From assembly GCA_027449605.1 (NCBI GenBank), contig DAIDLH010000045.1:1-62010 (forward strand): 62,010 nt of DNA, written 5' to 3'. Position numbers and translations under genes: made by a program. The notes beneath the pieces were generated by a model, which saw nothing but the letters and a program-made list of their open reading frames with translations, made no database searches and was not told where the DNA came from. Below are positions 33,659-42,713 of the stretch, piece after piece. Source of the stretch: Candidatus Muproteobacteria bacterium (GTDB lineage Bacteria > Pseudomonadota > Gammaproteobacteria > Acidiferrobacterales > Sulfurifustaceae). Within the stretch, counting starts at the first letter, position 1. Each line of letters starts with the position of its first letter.

Positions 33659-34198
33659 CTACTTGAGCTGGATATTGTTTTCGACCGATTTGACTCCCTG
33701 TACGTTGCGCGCCAGCTTGGCGGCTTTATCGATCTCCGGTTGGCTGCTGGCGAAGCCGCTCAGTTGCACAACGCCGTTGTTCGTTTCGACGCTGATGTTG
33801 AGCGCGCTGACTTCCCTGTCGGCGACGAAGGCGGATTTCACCCTGGTCGTGATAAGGCTGTCGTCCATGTACTCACCGGTGCGCTGTGGCGCTCGCCGTA
33901 TGTCGTTTTTGACCGATTTGACGCCCGGCACGGCGCGCGCCAGCGCGACCGCCCGGTCGATTTCCTGCTGGCTGCCGGCGAAGCCGCTCAGTTGGACCAT
34001 GCCCTTGAACGTGGTCGTCTGGATGTCGAGCGCGCTGACGGCCTTGTCGGCGACGAAGGCGGATTTCACCTTGGCGGTGATGGCGCTGTCGTCCAGGTAC
34101 TCGCCGGTGCTCTCCTGCGTACTCGAACCGGCGCAGCCGGACAGCAGGCCGGCGACGAGGATCATCAAGGGAAATAAGATGTGACGATGATAATGCAT
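33659..34198 (-). CDS. tandem BON-domain lipoprotein
   Basis: The 179-residue protein has a lipoprotein signal ending LLSGC (Cys22) followed by two BON domains (about 33-105 and 110-178). Both repeat DDSxITxxVKSAFVAD and VQLSGFAxSQ. It is OsmY/DolP-like, and BON domains bind phospholipid membranes. ATG at 34198 follows AAAGGAGGCCACC; the open frame upstream to 34426 is not conserved. It points away from the MlaC gene. Confidence 0.92.
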   Translation of the reverse strand: MHYHRHILFPLMILVAGLLSGCAGSSTQESTGEYLDDSAITAKVKSAFVADKAVSALDIQTTTFKGMVQLSGFAGSQQEIDRAVALARAVPGVKSVKNDIRRAPQRTGEYMDDSLITTRVKSAFVADREVSALNISVETNNGVVQLSGFASSQPEIDKAAKLARNVQGVKSVENNIQLK

Positions 34199-34599
34199 GG
34201 TGGCCTCCTTTCCCGTTGTCGAAACTTGAGGAACATCACGCCTAGGATTTCCCGGAGAGCGATCGTTTCCGGGGAAGTGGAGCATCGAAAAATGCTGCGC
34301 CTGTTTTTTAAACGACATCAACCTCCGGTTTGATGCGTTACTGCAAAAATGGTTCGGGCTTTTATCGAAATTTTTTGTATCGCCGCATGGCGGCGCGGTT
34401 TCGGGCAAGGCTCGATGCTTATCCATGCCGCTAGCAGAGGAATTGCAACCGATGAGCGTCGCGGCGCAGATGACCGGCGGACAGGATCCGAAGCGTCAAT
34501 GCCGCGCAAGATTCGTCAATGTAATGAGCGGCGCGCCTGGCATTGAAATCCGTCGATGCCAGAATCATCCTGGCGCGGTCAGCGGGCAGGAGTCCCCTC
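34199..34599. other. divergent upstream region of BON and MlaC genes
   Basis: A 401-base region between two outward-facing genes. It holds AAGGAGG for the BON gene (minus strand) and GCAGGAG for the MlaC gene (plus strand). AT-rich runs lie around 34340-34380 (TTTATCGAAATTTTTTGTAT). The frames inside lack start signals. I see no convincing operator. Confidence 0.4.
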
Positions 34600-35265
34600 A
34601 TGAAAAGAATCGTTGCCGTCTTCACGATCCTGTTGCTTGCGGCTCCCTGTCTTCAGGCGGAGACGATGCCGGATCAACTGGTGCGCACGACCGTCGGCAA
34701 GATCGCTCCGCTGTTCAAGGCGCAGCGCGACGTCGATGCCTCCGATCCTCGGAGACTGTACGCCATGATGGATTTCTGCGAGGAGGTGCTGCCGCATATC
34801 GATTTTCGCGCCATGTCCAGGTACGCGCTGGGACGCTACTGGCGCGAGGCCACCGGAAACCAGCGTGCGCGGTTCACGCGTGAGTTCCGGAATCTCCTGG
34901 TGCGAACTTATGGCGCCGCGCTGCAGAAATACAGCGACCGGCAGGTCATCTATCTGCCGTTTCTCGGCAAACCCGGGGACAAGACCGCGGTAGTAAAGAC
35001 CGAGGTCAAACAGGCCGGCGGCGGGCCGAATATTCAAATCAACTACAGCTTCTACAAGGTTCATTCCATCTGGAAGATGTACGACATCAGCATCGACGGC
35101 GTGAGCCTTGTCGCCACTTACCACAGCACTTATGCGGAACTCGTCCAGAAACAAGGCATCGACGCCCTGATCGCGAGCATCGCCAGGAGTAACAACGAGC
35201 CACCGCGCAGCCAGGGTAGTGCGCCGCAAGCGGCGGAGTCGCCCAGGAAAGGCGCCGGCCAATGA
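34600..35265 (+). CDS. MlaC/Ttg2D-family phospholipid-binding periplasmic protein
   Basis: A periplasmic protein of 221 residues with a signal peptide (MKRIVAVFTILLLAAPCLQA). It has the MlaC fold: MDFCEEVLPHIDFRAMSRYA, then ATGNQRARFTREFRNLLVRT and the late YKVHSIWKMYDISIDGVSLV. MlaC ferries phospholipid between the outer-membrane MlaA complex and the MlaFEDB importer. None of those partners is nearby, so this is an isolated copy. GCAGGAG precedes ATG 34600. Its 3' end is ~150 bases before the tRNA remnant that marks the island. Confidence 0.9.
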   Translation: MKRIVAVFTILLLAAPCLQAETMPDQLVRTTVGKIAPLFKAQRDVDASDPRRLYAMMDFCEEVLPHIDFRAMSRYALGRYWREATGNQRARFTREFRNLLVRTYGAALQKYSDRQVIYLPFLGKPGDKTAVVKTEVKQAGGGPNIQINYSFYKVHSIWKMYDISIDGVSLVATYHSTYAELVQKQGIDALIASIARSNNEPPRSQGSAPQAAESPRKGAGQ

Positions 35266-35369
35266 ACGCGGAATTTCCAGCCCAAGGCGGTGATTGGCTC
35301 GATGGGACGAAGGGAACGCCTTCTCGCGGACACTGCCGCCGTGACCGGGAAGGATCGACCAATTCGAGA

Positions 35370-35412
35370 CGATATAAAACCCGCGGGCGGCATCGCGGCC
35401 ATCCCGCGGGTT
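35370..35412 (-). terminator. displaced intrinsic terminator of tRNA-Leu (inferred)
   Basis: AACCCGCGGG (35412-35403 on the minus strand) pairs with CCCGCGGGTT (35387-35378) and is followed by TTATATCG, overlapping a TTTT run. It lies just beyond the 3' side of the tRNA-Leu remnant, where the terminator of the original tRNA would be. On the plus strand it could also end the MlaC transcript. Confidence 0.65.
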
Positions 35413-35416
35413 GAAG

Positions 35417-35472
35417 TTGGTACCGAGGGTCGGAATCGAACCGACACGGTGTTGCCACCACCAGATTTTGAG
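35417..35472 (-). repeat. tRNA-Leu 3' remnant, distal attachment site of island
   Basis: These 56 bases match 45459-45514, inside and next to the complete tRNA-Leu, with one mismatch (T at 35453, C at 45495). They contain the T-arm, variable arm and 3' side of the anticodon stem-loop, and stop at the anticodon. This is the standard product of recombination into the 3' half of a tRNA gene. Confidence 0.93.
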
Positions 35473-35763
35473 AAAGGTGAGGCACTTAGCCAGTTCTTAT
35501 TAAACAATGACTTGCATCGCTTGCCATTTATCATTTCCTGCCTCAATCGCATCTCAACCTGCCTCGCCTTGGCACAAAACTGGCGCACGGCCGGGGCGAT
35601 GATTTGACGAGTTTCCCGTCGGCCGCGTAAGCCGGTTCACCGATCCTGTTGCGAATAAGGCAAGGGCGGAGAAAGTATTGCTTCGCCATTAGGCACAAGT
35701 GGCGCCGTGATTTCACAATTCGCCGCCGACGGGGTTTTATGCTTCCTGGTCCCTTGCGCACTA

Positions 35764-35779
35764 GTACCGTATAAGGTAC
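35764..35779 (+). promoter_or_regulatory. operator-like palindrome before toxin-antitoxin pair
   Basis: GTACCGTATAAGGTAC has five-base arms GTACC/GGTAC and lies 9 bases before the toxin start. Type II antitoxins of the HigA/XRE type usually repress their own operon by binding such sites. GTATAA inside could serve as a -10 element. Confidence 0.5.
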
Positions 35780-35788
35780 ATTTTACAA

Positions 35789-36142
35789 GTGTCCAGTCCG
35801 CAAAAGCTCAATGCCGTTTTTTACCGAAGTGCCAACGGCCACGAGCCGGTACGCGACTGGCTGAAAGGACTTCCCAAACCGGAGCGCCAAGCGATTGGCG
35901 AAGACATCGCTTACGTGCAGTTCAAGTGGCCCATTGGCAAACCCCGCGTCGATCATCTGCGCGGTTCGGTTTGGGAAGTGCGCACCTCGCTCGGTAATCG
36001 CATCGCGCGCACGTTGTTTGCCGTCGTGCGCGGACAGATGGTACTGCTGCACGCCTTCATCAAGAAGACCCAGCAAACCCCGAGCGAGGCGATTGATCTA
36101 GCGGAGAAACGTTTTAAGGAGTGGCGACATGGCGAAACATAA
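35789..36142 (+). CDS. RelE/HigB-like toxin (Gp49 family)
   Basis: The 117-residue protein matches the phage-derived Gp49-like/HigB toxins, which cut mRNA on the ribosome. VFYRSANGHEPVRDWLKGLP near the N terminus, HLRGSVWEVRTSLGNRIART (about 63-82) and LLHAFIKKTQQTP (about 91-103) are the family motifs. GTG start. It overlaps the antitoxin gene by 14 bases; toxin-first order is typical of higBA. Confidence 0.9.
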   Translation: MSSPQKLNAVFYRSANGHEPVRDWLKGLPKPERQAIGEDIAYVQFKWPIGKPRVDHLRGSVWEVRTSLGNRIARTLFAVVRGQMVLLHAFIKKTQQTPSEAIDLAEKRFKEWRHGET

Positions 36143-36434
36143 TCCTCATACTGGTTCCACCTTCGACGACTTCCTGAAAGAGGAAGGCATCTATGAAGCG
36201 GTGCAGGCCAAGGCGCTGAAACGCGCTTTGGCTGAGCAGTTGGCCGAGGGCATGGCGGCAACGAAGCTGGGCAAAGCGGGTATGGCGCGCAAGATGGCGA
36301 CCAGCCGCTCGCAACTCGATAGAGTCCTCGATCCGAACAATCTCTCGGTGCAGCTCGATACGCTCATTAAGGCCGCGCGCGCCGTCGGCAAGGTCGTCGA
36401 GATCAAAATCAAACGGCCGCCGAAGGCCGCGTAA
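36129..36434 (+). CDS. HigA-like XRE antitoxin
   Basis: The 101-residue helix-turn-helix protein shows LGKAGMARKMATSRSQLDRVLDP as its DNA-binding unit (about 47-69) and LDTLIKAARAVGK after it. The N-terminal ~40 residues probably bind the toxin. AAGGAGTGGCGAC precedes the ATG. It should neutralise the upstream toxin and repress the operon through the palindrome at 35764. Confidence 0.88.
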   Translation: MAKHNPHTGSTFDDFLKEEGIYEAVQAKALKRALAEQLAEGMAATKLGKAGMARKMATSRSQLDRVLDPNNLSVQLDTLIKAARAVGKVVEIKIKRPPKAA

Positions 36435-36436
36435 CG

Positions 36437-36592
36437 CGAAATGCGCTGGGGAAGACCAACGACGGCCGCCTGTTGCATATTACCTTTACCCTGCGATACG
36501 GCGGAACCCGTATTCGCGTGATCTCTTCCCGGAACATGCGCCGAAAGGAGCGCGCTACGTATGATCAAAAAGCCAGCAACCAAGAAACTTAA
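36437..36592 (+). pseudogene. truncated BrnT-type toxin, C-terminal part only
   Basis: The plus frame encodes ALGKTNDGRLLHITFTLRYG and GTRIRVISSRNMRRKERATY, the C-terminal half of BrnT RNase toxins, ending at TAA 36590-36592. The N-terminal half is missing: upstream sequence is the higA 3' end. The following brnA overlaps it, the usual brnTA arrangement. Confidence 0.75.
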
Positions 36593-36836
36593 GATCATCC
36601 CGCACTTTGGTTCGGAGGCCGAGGAACGCCGGTTCTGGCAAACGCACGATTCGACCGACTACCTGGATTGGTCGAAGGCTGAACCCGCGCGCTTTGCGAA
36701 GCTCAAGCTCTCCACGCAAACGATTTCGCTGCGTTTGCCGTTGGCCCTGCTCGAGCGGATCCGAATCGAGGCCAACAAGCGCGACGTTCCGTATCAGTCG
36801 CTGATCAAGATATGGCTGTCAGAGAAGACGCGTTGA
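36561..36836 (+). CDS. BrnA-family antitoxin, orphan
   Basis: The 91-residue protein has the BrnA/CopG pattern: EERRFWQTHDSTDYLDWSKA in the middle, then the ribbon-helix-helix TISLRLPLALLERIRIEANKR and PYQSLIKIWLSEK. BrnA neutralises BrnT and represses brnTA. Here the toxin gene before it is truncated, so BrnA is an orphan, though it might still regulate or cross-neutralise. AAAGGAGCGCGCTACGT precedes the ATG. Confidence 0.85.
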   Translation: MIKKPATKKLKIIPHFGSEAEERRFWQTHDSTDYLDWSKAEPARFAKLKLSTQTISLRLPLALLERIRIEANKRDVPYQSLIKIWLSEKTR

Positions 36837-37016
36837 GTGATCGAGTGTTTTTTGAGGAGTGTTCGCCTGCCCGGAAAGCCGACCGTCAGATGTCCTGTCA
36901 GTGTCCGCTGTTGGCAAGCCTAAAAGGCAGCAAGCGACCCATTGCTCCCGGTCGGTGGACTCGAAATTCTCTGTGAGTGATTTGCGCCCCAAGACGTGTG
37001 TACCGCGTTGGAGTGA

Positions 37017-37820
37017 CTAGCCGTTGGTCAAGCGGTCCGCGCGTACCGCCTCCAAGTCGTCACGCACCCGCTGCGGCTCGTCCCCCATAGGCATGTTCGC
37101 CATGTCGTGCACAGCGTCCAGCGCACCAGACGGGTCCGCATCGAGCGGAGCGAACAGTGCGTCGAAGTCGTCCGGTGCCGGGCCGGTAACAGCAATGAGT
37201 TCGAAGGTCTTGCGCACCGCGTGATCCGAGCTGAGGCTGCGGACCAAGACCTCGGCGATCTGGCGTCGCGCAACGACGCCGTCACTGGAATTGCCAGCCT
37301 GACGTTTGTCGCCCTGCAAAAGGGCAAGCTGGTGCTCGTCCGGACCGTTGTAGTCGAACCAGCCGGGCCGCACGATGGTGTAGGGCAAGCCGCTCGCGCG
37401 CACGAGCCTCTCGGCGCGCCGTTTCCAGTCGTGGGCCTCGGTGGCGCGGTTATAGGCGCCAGTGCGGTTGGTGACGCCGATGGCGGTCATCAGTGCGATA
37501 CGCGCTGTCCGCGAACCCAGCGCAGACAGGACGTTGCGCACGCCGCCATAGTCAACGCTCTCCGCCCCGAGCTTGCCGGTGCCGTCCGAGCCGAGGGTGA
37601 ACACGATGGCGTCGACGCCGTCCATCGCACCGACTAGCGTGTCGGGTCGGGTGACATCACCGATGATGACCTGCGCTTCGGGAGGAAGCTGACGCGCCTT
37701 GCCGGGGTTGCGCACCAAGGCGCGCACGGCATGGCCCTGGCGGATGGCTTCCTCGACGACGAGGCGCCCGATGCTGCCGGTCGCACCGACGACCAATACG
37801 GTGATTTGGGATTCACTCAT
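37017..37820 (-). CDS. NmrA-like NAD(P)-binding protein
   Basis: The 267-residue atypical short-chain dehydrogenase has the dinucleotide-binding GATGSIGRLVVEEAIRQGHAV motif (GxxGxxG, residues 13-19). IGDVTRPDTLVGAMDGVDAI and the LPYTIVRPGWFDYN segment are typical of NmrA/YtfG-like reductases or redox sensors. The classical YxxxK is not evident. AGGAGCGGTC precedes the ATG. The next gene upstream on this strand is a hydrolase, 12 bases away, suggesting an operon. Confidence 0.85.
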   Translation of the reverse strand: MSESQITVLVVGATGSIGRLVVEEAIRQGHAVRALVRNPGKARQLPPEAQVIIGDVTRPDTLVGAMDGVDAIVFTLGSDGTGKLGAESVDYGGVRNVLSALGSRTARIALMTAIGVTNRTGAYNRATEAHDWKRRAERLVRASGLPYTIVRPGWFDYNGPDEHQLALLQGDKRQAGNSSDGVVARRQIAEVLVRSLSSDHAVRKTFELIAVTGPAPDDFDALFAPLDADPSGALDAVHDMANMPMGDEPQRVRDDLEAVRADRLTNG

Positions 37821-37832
37821 GACCGCTCCTTG

Positions 37833-38738
37833 TTATTGTCCGCTGCTGTTCTTTATGAACTTTCCCCAGAAGCGGATGGCGTCGGCTATCCATCCTTCCG
37901 CGCTGGTGCCAGTGCCTGGCCCGAAGCCGTGACCGACATCCGTATACTTGTGGTACTCCACCTCCGTGCCGGCCCGGCGCAGTGCCGCAACTCGCCGCTC
38001 CATGGTGGATGGAGGTGCGATGCTATCTTGCTCGCCGACGACAACAAAGGTGGGAGGCTCATCGGACGAAGAGTCCGAATGCGCAGTGTAAGCCATTACG
38101 ACGGCTGACGGCTTTGGAAGGTTGTCGCCACCATAATTGGCGACCCCATGTGTACCGATAGCAGCCGCCATCCTAGCGCCAGCCGAGCTGCCCCACAAAG
38201 AATAATCATCGGGGCTGACACCGAGCATTTCCGCATTACGGAAAATATAAGAGATGGCGGCCGCCAGGTCCTGGGTGGCAATCGCGCCGCCATATCCCGC
38301 CCGGTATCTCAGCACGAAAGCGTTATATCCCTTGTTGCTGATCTCCAAGGCGTAGGGAAAACCCTCGTGGACGGAACCGACATAGTAAAAACCGCCACCG
38401 GGGGATATGACGGCGAGCGGTGCGCCGGGTCTTCCGCGGAAGAAAAACAGCCCAGTATTCTCTCTTGCCGGTTGTTGCTGCTTTTGCGCTTGCGTGTAGA
38501 AATCGTAGAAGACGGTCTTGCCATTGCTCACATCGTCGATCATGTGATTCAACGGGAGAACTACTTCATCGGGGTTCACATGGCTGTGATACGGCAGAAG
38601 CGCACCAATGTTGCGTAGTCGCATATTCTCGTCGTAGGTGCGGTTATCCCATGGCAAGATCAATCGGCTGAAATCCGCGAATGCTGGATGGTTCAGTAGA
38701 TCCTGTATGCGGTCGCTAGTGTCTAGCTGACGCGCCAT
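37833..38738 (-). CDS. alpha/beta hydrolase, acetylesterase-like
   Basis: The 301-residue protein has the nucleophile elbow LWGSSAGAR (Ser185), the PGGGFYYVG oxyanion-hole segment, VGEQDSIAPP (acid) and DVGHGFG (His). It resembles carbohydrate acetylesterases or BD-FAE-type esterases. No signal peptide is visible. It is preceded by the aldo/keto reductase remnant and followed by the NmrA-like gene, all on the minus strand. Confidence 0.85.
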   Translation of the reverse strand: MARQLDTSDRIQDLLNHPAFADFSRLILPWDNRTYDENMRLRNIGALLPYHSHVNPDEVVLPLNHMIDDVSNGKTVFYDFYTQAQKQQQPARENTGLFFFRGRPGAPLAVISPGGGFYYVGSVHEGFPYALEISNKGYNAFVLRYRAGYGGAIATQDLAAAISYIFRNAEMLGVSPDDYSLWGSSAGARMAAAIGTHGVANYGGDNLPKPSAVVMAYTAHSDSSSDEPPTFVVVGEQDSIAPPSTMERRVAALRRAGTEVEYHKYTDVGHGFGPGTGTSAEGWIADAIRFWGKFIKNSSGQ

Positions 38739-38747
38739 ATTTTTCTA

Positions 38748-38963
<216 letters not shown>

Positions 38964-39003
38964 TCAACGAATTCACTTCGTCTACCAAACAATCTCGCGG
39001 CTT

Positions 39004-40191
39004 TCAGTCTGCGTTCGGTGCGGCCCGGTATTGTTCGTCGCTGACTTTTTCCATCCACCGGACGGTTTTACCGTCGAGCTGTTCCTGAATTGCAATATGA
39101 GTCATGCTCGTGGTTGCCGTGGCTCCATGCCAGTGCTTCACCCCTGGCGGAATCCAGATGACATCCCCTTTGCGGATTACCTGGGTAGGTCCGCCCGATT
39201 GCTGAATCCAGCCGGTCCCCGCCGTAACGATTAGGGTTTGGCCCAGTGGGTGGACGTGCCATGCCGTCCGGGTGCCTGGCTCGAAAGTCACATAGGCGCC
39301 CGACGCTCGCGACGGAGGGTTTGCCTGGAAAAGAGGTTGGACAAGTGCGGAGCCAGTGAAATGCTCGGCTGGAGCCCCGTAGGCAGGCTGCGAACCGTCT
39401 CGGGTGATGGTGATCGTCGAAGTCTGTGGGCTCTCATGTGTGATGCTAAGTGCCTGCGCACCGTTTCCAGCTTGTCTGCTGCTTATGACCTTAGCTAATA
39501 CTTCGGAGGCATTTTCGGCCTGCCTCTTGCCGACTTTCGAAGCGATAACCGATAGCAGATTTCTCATCTGTGCTTCCGTCAGTCCTGTGTTAAACCCGAC
39601 ATTGAAATGAGACTGCAGCTGGAGATTGACGCCCTCAAGCGCGGCCAGGGCCGAGATCGTTGCGATCTCTCTGCTCTGGAAGTTCAGATTGTCGCGCTCA
39701 AAGATATCGCCGAAGAGATGTCCTTTCAAAAAGGCATCGATTTCTGGGCAGAAAGCTATGTATCGGGCTGTGGCCGGCCCGCCTATCAGCTTGGTCTGTA
39801 TTTCTGTTCCCAGTTCGATGCTGCTCTTGTTGGCCGGAAAGGGGCTTGGTTTCTTGCCAACCACATCCTTAATACCTTTTTGTTCCCGTTCCGCCAGCAC
39901 GTCCATGAAAGTAGTGATGCCGTTCAGGCTCCGCGGAAATCCTGCGTAGGCGTACATCTGCACGAGGATCTCCTTAATCTCATTGATCGTTAAGCCGGCG
40001 TCCAGACCCTCATTGAGGGCGGTCTTGAGTTGGCGTAAATCGCCGTTGGCGGTGAAGGCCGCAATGGTGACGATGTTTTCCTGTTTAGCGTTCAAGCCTT
40101 CAGTATTCATTGCCTTTGCCTCCGGAATCGTTGCGCTGTCTAAAATCAAAATACCAATGCTTGCGAAAATCACCGAGAGCGTTTTGATCAT
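39004..40191 (-). CDS. exported carboxymuconolactone decarboxylase/cupin fusion
   Basis: The 395-residue protein starts at 40191 with a signal peptide ([20 protein letters not shown]) after AAGAAGGGG. Two CMD/AhpD-like helical domains follow (about 35-110 and 150-240): [20 protein letters not shown], then [16 protein letters not shown]-terminal cupin (about 290-375) has [17 protein letters not shown] and [10 protein letters not shown], so metal ligands are present. The CMD domains lack an AhpD CxxC. Such fusions are annotated as carboxymuconolactone decarboxylases, but activity is unproven. Confidence 0.85.
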   Translation of the reverse strand: MIKTLSVIFASIGILILDSATIPEAKAMNTEGLNAKQENIVTIAAFTANGDLRQLKTALNEGLDAGLTINEIKEILVQMYAYAGFPRSLNGITTFMDVLAEREQKGIKDVVGKKPSPFPANKSSIELGTEIQTKLIGGPATARYIAFCPEIDAFLKGHLFGDIFERDNLNFQSREIATISALAALEGVNLQLQSHFNVGFNTGLTEAQMRNLLSVIASKVGKRQAENASEVLAKVISSRQAGNGAQALSITHESPQTSTITITRDGSQPAYGAPAEHFTGSALVQPLFQANPPSRASGAYVTFEPGTRTAWHVHPLGQTLIVTAGTGWIQQSGGPTQVIRKGDVIWIPPGVKHWHGATATTSMTHIAIQEQLDGKTVRWMEKVSDEQYRAAPNAD

Positions 40192-40325
40192 GTCATTGCC
40201 CCTTCTTTCAACAAGCAGCCAATTCAAGCGCATCGATACTTGCGGTCTCGTCCGTCGCCGCGCCGGCTCGCAAGGGGATGAATCTCACCGCTATGCCACC
40301 ACGCGACACACCCAAAAACGATGCT

Positions 40326-41414
40326 TCAGTCCAAACCCTTCTCCGCCAGGTACTTCGAGAGCAGGTCCGCGATTTCGAGATTATTCAGATCCGAGAACGC
40401 GAAGTGCGTGTTTCCCCGGATTCCAATTTCGGGCAAATGCACGAGAGTGACATCGCCGCCATGGCGGTTCACCGCATCCTTCCAGAGCCGTGCCATCTTA
40501 AGACGGACTCGCCAGTTGTCCTGACCGGGGTTTGCCGCCGGCTGCTCCGGAATGTTGTCTCCGAAATACATCACGATCGGGATCTTCGTGAGCTGCATGA
40601 ACTGAGATAGGGGTATAGCGATGCCCTCCAGTGTGCCGGTCAAACTCGGCATCGGCGGGGGCACTTCACCTTCGGGGAAAACGAACCCGCTCCCCGGTTC
40701 ATAGGCGATGACGGCGCGCACATTTGGGCTCTTCATGGCGGCCAGCCAGCCCGGACCGCCTCCCTGGGAGTGGCTGACGAGGATGGCCGGCCCTACTTTG
40801 TTGAACAGCGCCGACACGGCATCCGAGATCACTTCCGCGTCGAACGGCCCGGTATTGGGCGTCACCGAGCGGAAGAACTGATTCAGCGCCTCCGGGTCGT
40901 GCGAGAATTGCGCCCCTGGAAAGTAGTTAGGCCAGATGCCGAAGCGAAACATGCCGAACCAAATCTGCTCGTCGGGTGTAGCCGGAATGGTGGTCGCGAC
41001 GGTGCTGCGTCCGGCATTGCCACGTCGTGGCTGGTCGATCAGGTAGACGGCGAATCGGCGGCGCAGGAAGATATTCTGAAAGCCCTCACGTCCGTCCGGC
41101 GTGGTTTCCCATGTCTTTGAGAATTGTCCGGCGCCATGCAAGAACACGAGGGGAAGCCGGCGAGCATGCGGCGGAATCTGATAGAACACGTATGCATGAT
41201 CGCCGTGCAGCGTCTCCCCCTCGGGGGTCGGCTTGTAGGGATTGAACGTACCGGGGTTGGTAATCACCGTTCCGCCGACGGCGAAACTGCCTTGCTCCTG
41301 AATTAGCAACGGCTCCGGCGCATCTCGTCCGCTCGAACCCACACATGATGAAATCATCGTGCTCACCAGAATAAACAACAGCGCCTTAAACCAGCCCAGG
41401 TACGTCGTGCTCAT
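40326..41414 (-). CDS. alpha/beta hydrolase lipoprotein
   Basis: The 362-residue protein has a lipoprotein signal (MSTTYLGWFKALLFILVSTM then ISSC, Cys24). The hydrolase fold follows with LVFLHGAGQFSKTW, nucleophile VSHSQGGGPG and a late His in NTHFAFSD. The middle segment GMFRFGIWPNYFPGAQFSHD is typical of an esterase family seen in soil bacteria. It is probably anchored in the envelope. No substrate can be assigned. Confidence 0.85.
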   Translation of the reverse strand: MSTTYLGWFKALLFILVSTMISSCVGSSGRDAPEPLLIQEQGSFAVGGTVITNPGTFNPYKPTPEGETLHGDHAYVFYQIPPHARRLPLVFLHGAGQFSKTWETTPDGREGFQNIFLRRRFAVYLIDQPRRGNAGRSTVATTIPATPDEQIWFGMFRFGIWPNYFPGAQFSHDPEALNQFFRSVTPNTGPFDAEVISDAVSALFNKVGPAILVSHSQGGGPGWLAAMKSPNVRAVIAYEPGSGFVFPEGEVPPPMPSLTGTLEGIAIPLSQFMQLTKIPIVMYFGDNIPEQPAANPGQDNWRVRLKMARLWKDAVNRHGGDVTLVHLPEIGIRGNTHFAFSDLNNLEIADLLSKYLAEKGLD

Positions 41415-41643
41415 TGGGCCAGGCCCTCAATGCTACGGGGAAACGCCCCGCTATAGCGTTCGATATTCATGACCCTCCTCTTAATAACGGTGTGTGATGT
41501 TTCCGGCGGCGCCGTTCAAAGCGCTACCGTCGGCCCAAACGGCAAATGATCACGAGCAACTTTTGCCTTGCCATTCACCGTTGGCCATATGAGTTCTATC
41601 TGTCCAGCGATCTGGTGCGTATTTTTGCCAGCTCGAATTTTCC

Positions 41644-42696
41644 TCAGAGCGATTTTCCGTAGAATTGCGTCAGCTTTTCCACCGCCTGATTCACATACTT
41701 GGGCACCCAGTAGGTTTCGATATGGGTGGCCCCATCAATCAAGAACAGTTCCTTGTCTTTCGTGCCGGTGGCCTTGGCGAACGCATCCTTGGTCATGTAC
41801 AGGCTGTCGGCCTTGCTGCCCGCGATCATCAGCAACGGCTGCTGGATCAGTTCGATCTGGTTGGTGGCGTCAAAGCGCATCAGGTCCAGCAGACTGCTCG
41901 TGGTGTACTTGAAGGTCGAGTTGGGGTGCGCATGCGTCTTCCAGTAGTACTCGTAACCCTGCCGATACAGGTCGAACGGCAATTTGGCGATCTGCTCATC
42001 GGTCAGATTGGCATCCCCCGAATAGAGCACTTCCCCGCCGGCCGCCTCCTGGGCGCGGGCCGCCGAAGCCTGCTGCAGGCGCTGCTGGATGGTGTCCCGT
42101 TGCGAATCGACATAGCCATTGCGGCGAACCCGTCCGGAGTTGAACATGCTTACAGTTGCGACGGACTTGAACCGCTTGTCGGTCTGCGCCGCGGCCAGCG
42201 AGTAGCCGCCGCCGCAGATGCCGAGCAGGCCCAGGCGCTTAGCGTCGACTCCGGCGTACTGGGTGATGAAGTCCGCCATGCCGTGAATGTCCTCGATGCG
42301 GTACGCGGGTTTGTCCACATTCCGCGGCAACCCTCCGCTAGCACCCTGGTACGCCGCATCCGCCGTGATCGTGATGTAGCCCTGTTCGGCCAATCGCTGC
42401 GCGTACAGGCCGGCCACCTGTTCTTTCACGCCGCCGTTCGGGTGCGCCACCACCAACGTCGGATAGGTTTTCTTCGGATCGTAGTTGGCAGGGGTATAGA
42501 CGTTGGCGGCAATATCCAGGCCATTGAGCTTGTACGTGACCGGATGGATGTTGATCTTGCCCGGCTCGTTCTTGGTGATTGCGCCGTCGTAGACCAGAGT
42601 GAACGGGTTCTTCCGGTAGTCCGCCGCCCCAGCCTCGCCTGCCGACATACCGACCATACCCGCCATCAGTGTGGCGCCTAGAACTCTGCTCTTCAT
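41644..42696 (-). CDS. exported dienelactone-hydrolase-like protein
   Basis: The 350-residue protein has a signal peptide (about 1-24, ending EAGAA) and an alpha/beta fold with Cys161 in GICGGGYSLA as likely nucleophile, as in dienelactone hydrolases. PTLVVAHPNGG is the oxyanion region, AGSKADSLYM gives Asp and GATHIETYW gives His. AAGGAGCATTCAT-type sequence precedes the ATG. It lies 17 bases downstream of the MFS gene on the same strand, so the two may be coexpressed. Confidence 0.85.
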   Translation of the reverse strand: MKSRVLGATLMAGMVGMSAGEAGAADYRKNPFTLVYDGAITKNEPGKINIHPVTYKLNGLDIAANVYTPANYDPKKTYPTLVVAHPNGGVKEQVAGLYAQRLAEQGYITITADAAYQGASGGLPRNVDKPAYRIEDIHGMADFITQYAGVDAKRLGLLGICGGGYSLAAAQTDKRFKSVATVSMFNSGRVRRNGYVDSQRDTIQQRLQQASAARAQEAAGGEVLYSGDANLTDEQIAKLPFDLYRQGYEYYWKTHAHPNSTFKYTTSSLLDLMRFDATNQIELIQQPLLMIAGSKADSLYMTKDAFAKATGTKDKELFLIDGATHIETYWVPKYVNQAVEKLTQFYGKSL

Positions 42697-42713
42697 ATGA
42701 ATGCTCCTTGAGG

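Larger units (their letters stand above)
35266..35788. other. junction between core chromosome and island
   Basis: A 523-base stretch without a convincing gene. It contains the hairpin at 35370-35412, the tRNA-Leu remnant (35417-35472) and ~290 bases of island end. On the minus strand a short frame (35543-35761) contains MAKQYFLRPCLIRNRIGEPA; it has no recognised domain and could be a gene relic. The region ends with the HigBA operator-like palindrome. Confidence 0.5.

Noticed and set aside
35473-35788. Possible integrase relic at the left end of the island
   Set aside because: Short minus-strand frames exist, but no catalytic Arg/His/Tyr pattern of tyrosine recombinases can be seen.
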